A stretch of DNA of 64,000 nucleotides from Gadus chalcogrammus (lineage: Eukaryota > Chordata > Actinopteri > Gadiformes > Gadidae): NCBI RefSeq assembly GCF_026213295.1, contig NC_079418.1:7339341-7403340 (forward strand). The letters are read 5' to 3'. This document shows, in pieces, positions 57,452-64,000 of this stretch. Numbering within the stretch: position 1 is the first letter of the stretch; the number at the start of each line of letters is the position of its first letter. The notes below the pieces were generated by a model, which saw only the letters and a program-made list of their open reading frames with translations, made no database searches and was not told the origin of the DNA. The position numbers were made by a program, and so were the translations under genes.

Positions 57452-60112
57452 CTCCAATGGTCCAGTGCTTGTTGGACGAGCCGCATTGATCTCATCCCAA
57501 TTTGTTCAGCCAAGGCTGCGGCATCCTCCAGGTCTGGCCCGGCCAGCTCCACCACCTGCCCCAAAGTTGTGACCTTGGATTTGATAAACATTCCTTGGAA
57601 CGTTGGTCCGAAGGTGGCATGCCTTGAGAATCGTCCCCCCGAAAGCACTGGTTCATTGAGCAGCCAGTACAACGAGGCGGGGCAAACAACCCTTTCCTTC
57701 TTAAAAAGAGTCCACACGTTATAAACACTACGGTAAAAATCAGGAATGTTGTTAAAAACACAAGGGCTCAAATCTAGTAAAAACAGTGATGCATCCAATC
57801 CATATTCACCAACACGTCTTGAAATGGAACATGCCAGGGGTTTCCACACCAAGTCCTTGGACCCTGTTAGAAATCTTTTGATGAACTCCAGCCGGAAAGT
57901 GGCTCTTCTGCTGGCCAGATGCATAAGTCCATGTCCGCCGTCTTCCTTCTGGAGGTACAGGAGGCTCTGGGGTAGCCAATGGAGTTTGTCCCAAAACGCA
58001 TTCACCAAAATAGCCTGCACCTTGGGCAGTAGATCAGGTGGGGGGTCGACACATGTTAGCCGGTGCCACAACATGGAAGATACCAGATTATTTAAAACCA
58101 CCACCCGGCCTTTATATGATAGCTTGGGAAAGATCCATCTCCACTTCCTGACCCTTCCCTCAACTATTTCCAATGTGTTTTCCCAATTTTTTTTCATGTA
58201 ATCCTTGCTTCCAACAAACACACCCAAATACTTTATCCCACCCCTTTTCCACACTAGCCCACCTGGCAACTTTACACCTGTGGCTACACCTTTGCTGACT
58301 GCCAATGCCTCACTCTTAGCCCAGTTGACCCTTGCGGATGAAACTACGCTGAAGTTGTTTATAATATCCTCCATGATAGAGACGTCTCTTTGATTCTTGA
58401 TAAAAACCACCACATCATCAGCATAAGCAGAAATCTTAAAACAACAATTTCCCCCTGGGAAAACTACAGCTGACAATTTTTTCCTTATGTTATGGAGTAG
58501 AGGTTCTATGGCCAGGGAGTACAGCATCCCCGACAGACTACATCCCTGCCTCACACCTCTCTGTACTTCAAAAGGGCCACTCAAACCACTGTTGATCTTC
58601 AACATACTCTCAATGTTGCAGTACAGAACCTGGATCATGGCTATGAAACCAGGGCTGAAACCAAAAAGCTGCAGCGTGTGCCACAGGTAATGATGTTCAA
58701 CCCGGTCAAAAGCCTTTTCCTGATCTATGGAAATAAGACCAGTCTCCACTCCCAAGAGACTTCCAAAATATCCCGAATCAACATGACATTATCAGTGATC
58801 AGCCTGCCAGGCACACAATAGGACTGGTCAACATGGATCACCTCCGCCATCACCTTCCCCAGCCTTGTAGCCAATACCTTGGACAACAACTTATAATCTG
58901 TGCACAGCAGAGAGACTGGCCTCCAGTTTTTAAGTTGCTGCAAATCACCCTTCTTAGGAAGCAGCGTGATGACGGCCCTCCTGCAGCTCAAAGGTAAACA
59001 CCCTGAGGCCAGACTGTCTCTAAGGACATCACCGACGTCTCCACCAATGAGTGACCAGAAAGACTTATAAAAATCTGCAGGCAGACCATCAATGCCAGGA
59101 GCCCTGCCACTTTTCAAACCCAGAACTGCAGCCTGCAGCTCCTCTGCAGTTAGGACCTCCTCAAGGGCTTTGTTGGGCTGGACCTGAGGAAGACCCTCAA
59201 AAAATGGCAGGTCTCTGTCAGAAATATCTCTGTCATTTTTTTTGTACAGCTCCTTATAGAATCCTGCTGCATACCTGCATATTCCATCAGGATCAGACAC
59301 AGTTGCTCCGGTGTCAGTACGCAAAGAATGGAAGATCTTCCTTTGACCATTCTGGCGCTCAAGGCTGAAAAAGTAATGTGATGGGGCGTCCATGTGCGTT
59401 GCATCCATAAAACGGGACCTGACCAGCGCCCCCTGTGCTTTGACGCCCAGCAGACTGCTCAAAGCTGTCTTTTTTACTGTGAGTGCCTCAATATGGCCTC
59501 AATCTCCTGCGGACTCTGCAAGAGACTGCAGATCCACTAACTCAATCTCCAGCTCTCTCATTGACCTGGCTCTGTCCCTGCTAACATTGAGAGTATACTG
59601 TTGACATAGTTGTCTGATCCGGCACTTGCCCACATCCCACCACTGTTGTAAGGAGGTATAATCCCCCTTACACTTCCTGTACTCAACCCAAAAAAAAAAA
59701 AAAAAAACTCTACAAAATTCCTATCAGCCAGAAGAGTAGTATTAAAATGCCAAAAAGCACATTTTGTTTTTACCTTATTGATTAAAACTGAGCAATGTAC
59801 CATACAATGATCAGTAAAACCAACAGGAATAATAAAACTGCTTCTAAAAATATTGAGGTGGTGCTTAAAACAATAAAACCTATCTAGCCTAGCTAGTGAT
59901 AAAACATTGTCTTTTGTGTGAGCCCAGGTGTACTGTTTCTGAATACCATGGACACTTCTCCACACGTCCCTCAACTCACAAGACGCCGTTAGACGTGAGT
60001 CGCCTCAGAGAGACAGGATGAGGCTCCAGGTGATTCCTGTCTAACCTAGAATCTTCAGTACAGTTAAAATCACCTCCTAAAAATAAATACTCATCACTAT
60101 CACATTGGCTTA

Positions 60113-60861
60113 TTACTTCGCCAAGTGTGTATAAAAACAATAACCGGTCAGTCCCTTTGGTTTGGGGACAGCCACCGGAGGGACCCCGTCAGCGGCAGAC
60201 GCCGGGGGAACCCCCGCACCTCCGCTCGATGATGCACAAAAACGGGCAAAGTGCCCCTCCTGTCCGCACTTGAAACACTTCAAATAGTCCGAAGTGGCAA
60301 AGACTGTGTAATAAAAAAATTCTACCTTGAATTTCAAGACTAAATTGAGATCAGCTTCATTATTCTTTAGGATCATGAAAACGTACCTTCTGTGGGTAAA
60401 AACGTGCTTTACACGGGGGACTTCCCCCCAAGTCCTACCAATTTTATGGGAGACACCAGTTGTCCGTACCGACTCAATTCTCTCCCCAACGCCTCGTTGC
60501 TTATGTACGGAGGAACGTTCGCAATTACCACCCTTCTGGCTGGACTTGCAAGCGGCAGAACTTGAGTAAATAGATCGCGAATCACTACTCCACTCTCCAC
60601 GACACTATTAACCTTGACCACCGCACTATTCATTCGCTAGGCAAACTTAACGGAGTTACACCCCACTTTCTCCCCAATCGCCAAGCAACACTCCTCCACG
60701 GACACCTGCGCAGCGGGGGAGAGCTTTACGCCATGCTGCCGTGAAAGCTTTTCCCCACCCGCCTCCGAACTCATACCTGCGGGCATTATGCCCTGCCAGG
60801 CCGGTAACGATTTTAACGTTAACGAAGTTACACGAACAATCCAAACAAAGATGACAAACAC
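60113..60861 (-). pseudogene. Tx1 copy C ORF1 remnant (CCHC knuckle)
   Basis: The minus strand has SSEAGGEKLSRQHGVKL, RRVVIANVPPYISNEALG and a zinc knuckle LKCFKCGQEGHFARFC. There are frame breaks near 60637 and 60400. It aligns with ORF1 of copy A over its N-terminal half. The acidic C-terminal region is missing; endonuclease sequence (DEYLFLGGDFNCTED) follows directly, showing an internal deletion. Confidence 0.75.
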
Positions 60862-61001
60862 AAGCTAACCGATCCAACTAGAGAGGCTACTTAATACAAA
60901 AAAAACAAAAAAAAATAGACAATAATAAAGCTAGAAAAATCACTCACTCACCACGCCAAACGCTCAGCAGCTCTCGCTCACATTCGCTCACGCAGGCGTA
61001 C

Positions 61002-61002
<1 letters not shown>

Positions 61003-61068
<66 letters not shown>
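61003..61068. repeat. (GA)n microsatellite at the 5' border of Tx1 copy C
   Basis: About 32 pure GA units; the matching tract on the other side of the LINE is at 56067-56096. Confidence 0.95.
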
Positions 61069-61070
<2 letters not shown>

Positions 61071-61089
61071 AAAAGACAGAAGACAGTAG

Positions 61090-61825
61090 TCACGTTTCCA
61101 TCTAAAAGGTGTTGCGAATCTTTCGAAAGTTTGCAAAAAAGAAATTCAAATTAGGTGCGTTTCCATCAAGTGGTTGGAGCGGAAAAACTACAAACATTCC
61201 AGGGCTTGTCGTATCCCTTTGATAACATCCTCTCTTGGGCCCTGATATATAGTGGAATTGCGTTGTTTTACATCCAAACCAGCTGTAATGTTTTTTTCTT
61301 CTCCGATGAGAGCAAGGAAAAGTTTTACGTCTTCAGCGGTCCACACATATCTATTATTCACATTGGCCATCTGATCCATGGATGTATTTAAAGGATACAT
61401 GACTGGAATTACTAGGTGTCCATATATCAGGGATTAATGGACACGGTATAATTAAAGGATATGCAAGCATAGACATCCTATATCATATATATATATGATA
61501 TTGGATGTCTATGTATACAAACGCTATAAAATATATATGATGACGCAACAAGTTGATGTCGGCAGGGTTGCTATGGCCGGTCGTTATGCGGAAATCGGAA
61601 GGACGTTGTCAGTCCTGTGTTCAATGTTCGAAAAGCGTATTTCCATCTCCCATTTTGCGCATTTACTCTTTTGCATTTCTCAAAACCCACCTCAAGCGAG
61701 CGGATAAACTTTTTTTGCAAATTTGAGGATTTTTATGCAAATGTTGGTGTTTCCATCACCGTTTACTGATTCGATACTTCAAAATTCGCATAAAATCAGG
61801 GGGACGGAAACGCAGCTAGTGAGAG
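61090..61825 (-). mobile_element. PIF/Harbinger-like remnant with a Myb/SANT-like fragment
   Basis: The ends share 'cacgtttccatc' (left) and, inverted, 'gatgg..cggaaacgc' (right), with many internal 'gtttccatc' words. The minus strand 61400-61188 encodes RYVWTAEDVKLFLALIGEE ... NSTIYQGPREDVIKGI. This resembles the Myb/SANT-like trihelix domain of the accessory protein of Harbinger transposons. No DDE transposase is present. Confidence 0.5.
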
Positions 61826-61879
61826 CGTGAGAAAGGGTGACTTTAAGCGAACTCCTCCAGATGAGGACACAGAGTGGTG

Positions 61880-61955
61880 TGCTGACCACTGATGGTTAAC
61901 GAGTAACAGGTGTGCCGCCTCCCTCAGCCCTAGAGCCCAATCAGACTTACCCGGG
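61880..61955. repeat. Second copy of the segment found at 31900
   Basis: 'gtgctgaccactgatggtta' through 'cctccctcagccctagagcc' and 'caatcagactta' parallel 31900-31980. Here it is interrupted after 'caatcagacttacccgg' by a TIR element. Confidence 0.6.
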
Positions 61956-62547
61956 GATTCCACCGGACGCGTTATGGCAACGTTACGGCTGCGGCACGGA
62001 ACGGCTGCGACTCTGCCCTGCTTGCATTTCCACCGGGCGCGTTATGGCAGCGCAACGTGCGTTGCGAGCCAGCCGTATTCACGCAAGATCACGAGATCAC
62101 GCGATAATTCCGAAACCTAATGTACTCAACTTTCACTCCCAAAACGACTGCAATTAAATGCCACGCTTTGACCTTCCGGCCGTTGCCCTTATAAAAATTA
62201 TGATTTGATACATAAATTACGTTGTGATAGGCTACATGAGCTGAGTATTGTGTTTTATTTTGAAAATTGACCGGATGCTCTATGGCTTTTACTTTTTCAC
62301 TTCCTGCCCTGCTCGATCTGCTCTGTTGAAATTGACGCGGTTCTGCAACGGCTTGCGGCAAAAATAGAAATGCTACGGAATGACAGCGCTGCGGCACGGC
62401 GAGCCGCTCCTGGGACGCTGCTGAGACGTTCCGCAGCCGCGCCCGGTGGAAATGGTCTCATTGATTAGAGTGGAACCTATCTGCTGCGGTGACCGCGGCC
62501 AAGACGTGCCGCAGCCGTAACGTTGCCGTAACGCGTCCGGTGGAATC
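61956..62547. mobile_element. CpG-rich non-autonomous TIR element
   Basis: Inverted ends of about 45 bp: GATTCCACCGGACGCGTTAT and 'aacgttacggctgcggcacg' on the left match the reverse complement of the right end with few differences. Internal partial copies (ccaccgggcgcgttatggca; cgcccggtggaaatgg) form a second, inner inverted pair. No ORF of note. Confidence 0.8.
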
Positions 62548-63242
<695 letters not shown>

Positions 63243-63414
63243 AGGCGACCACACAAAAATAAAATACATAAAACCTAAAGGCCCACAAAAAGAAAATAGA
63301 TTTGGACCATAACTCACTGACTCACACATTTGTATAGAGCTGGAGGTCAATAGATTCTTAGAACTCCCTTCTCCACACACTGAGCTTAATTAAGAATAGC
63401 TCAGCCAGAGACTG

Positions 63415-63454
63415 AGAGAGAGCGAGAGCAAGAGAAAGGGAGACAGAGAGAGAG

Positions 63455-63539
<85 letters not shown>

Positions 63540-63561
63540 CTGCAAGTGAGATGGAGAGAGA
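63415..63561. repeat. (GA)n microsatellite next to Tx1 copy D
   Basis: Imperfect GA then about 37 pure GA units, followed by 'tagactgcaagtgagatgg' and a short GA run abutting the Tx1 3' end. Confidence 0.95.
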
Positions 63562-64000
63562 GATTTTTTGATTTTACAAACCAACTTTATTTACACATTA
63601 GTTATATTCCATGAACATTAATAAAGCGCAATTTGTGCGTGTCTTTTCATTTAAAAATTAATTATCTTTTAAAAATGTGTGCAAACAGCAAGTCATCCTC
63701 CACAACAGAAAAGACAATGTTTTTATAGCAACAGCGATTTTTTTTTTTTGTGTCCAAATCTCCAATATTGAACTCTAGCCACAGCGTGGCTCTGATGTTG
63801 CAGAGCCAGACTGTGCGTGAATCCTGTACTTCTTTGTTTTCCACACGTTTTTTTCTGCTAATGTAGATTGCCATTTTTGCTTCCCCCGAGAGATAATTTA
63901 ATAATTGGCACTTGTCTTTTCCTTCTTTTTTGTACTCATCCCCCATGATAAAACCATTCTCAGAGAAATTGACACCAAACAAATTAAAAACCAATGCTAA
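63562..64000 (-). mobile_element. Tx1/L1-type LINE, copy D (3' end only in window)
   Basis: It begins right after a GA run with 'attttttgattttacaaacc', the 3' UTR. From 63745 it matches 18707-19018 of copy A closely. The minus-strand frame includes LLNYLSGEAKMAIYISRKKR, the ORF2 C-terminus shared with copy C (YISRKRKVE). The rest of the element should continue past 64000. Confidence 0.85.

Larger units (their letters stand above)
56230..60100 (-). pseudogene. Tx1 copy C ORF2 (RT), frameshifted and interrupted by a SINE
   Basis: The 5' part is an endonuclease remnant: DEYLFLGGDFNCTED, then YTWAHTKDNVLSLARLDRFY. The RT shows SGRAPGIDGLPADFYKSFW, CRRAVITLLPKKG, GLISIDQEKAFDRVEHHYL and GVRQGCSLSGMLYSL. 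The catalytic box AYADDVVVF is intact, followed by LNNLVSSMLWHRLT. Frames change near 58740 and 59500. After the SINE it continues QLTGNKCVLLRTFYN. The C-terminus MVIYISRKRKVES (56461-56423) is shared with copy D. Confidence 0.82.
56097..61002 (-). mobile_element. Tx1/L1-type LINE, copy C, inserted inside a (GA)n tract
   Basis: The 3' UTR starts at 56097 directly against (GA)n (about 56067-56096). The 5' end near 61002 ('cgtacgac') abuts (GA)n (61003-61068). On the minus strand it carries ORF1, an internal deletion, and ORF2. It is interrupted by a composite SINE at 57061-57451. It lies in intron 3 of cckbr in the same (minus) orientation. Confidence 0.85.

Overview
This is a repeat-dominated window from a vertebrate nuclear genome, almost certainly a teleost. 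Evidence: spliced genes with GT-AG introns, teleost-type LINEs (Tx1/L1, L2-like, an RNase-H-bearing I-type, an RTE-like element), hAT elements, tRNA-type SINEs, and very dense GA, CA and CAGA microsatellites. A Ty3/gypsy-type element with integrase upstream of reverse transcriptase matches the Gmr1 arrangement first described from Atlantic cod. With the microsatellite load this points to a cod-like (gadiform) fish, but that is inference. The only recognisable host gene is the 3' end of a cholecystokinin B / gastrin receptor (cckbr-type) gene on the minus strand (exons 55166-55039 and 51146-50485).

Region 1-18.1 kb is one large terminal-inverted-repeat transposon. Inverted repeats of about 580-600 bp, built of subterminal tandem repeats, lie at 1-578 and 17512-18106; the extreme left end is just outside the window. 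Between them two spliced genes are transcribed divergently from ATGs only 78 bp apart (9749 minus, 9828 plus). The rightward gene encodes a Merlin/IS1595 (ISXO2-like) DDE transposase in five exons. The leftward gene has six phase-consistent exons and encodes a CCDC106-like protein (coiled coil, Ser/Lys tract, RYRRV domain). Both carry in-frame stops. A RTE-like LINE (itself split by a 1.27 kb hAT element with a perfect 8-bp duplication) and a 3.98 kb hAT (perfect 8-bp duplication) have landed in their introns. I regard this two-gene transposon as the most interesting object here.

Region 18.1-30.6 kb is a Tx1-clade LINE (minus strand, copy A). It is split by a Russian-doll insertion (L2-like LINE, then RNase-H LINE, then a TIR element) and by a 2.03 kb LTR element with a perfect 5-bp duplication and a proline-rich repeat ORF. 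Region 30.6-33.9 kb holds giant microsatellites, a SINE fragment and an L2-like LINE tail. Region 36.1-38.6 kb is a second Tx1 fragment (copy B), joined directly to a degraded Gmr1-like retroelement (38.6-43.7 kb) that is interrupted by another L2-like LINE.

Region 43.7-50.5 kb is microsatellite-rich with a CpG-rich TIR element at 46.4-47.6 kb. Region 50.5-55.2 kb holds the last two cckbr exons and the intron between them. Region 56.1-61.0 kb is a third Tx1 copy (C), sitting inside a (GA)n tract and interrupted by a composite 5S-rRNA/tRNA SINE. Region 61-63.5 kb has a Harbinger-like remnant, a CpG-rich TIR element and CA/GA arrays. A fourth Tx1 copy (D) starts at about 63.56 kb beside another GA tract. 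Placement of several Tx1 ends against GA/TC repeats suggests a microsatellite-targeting lineage.
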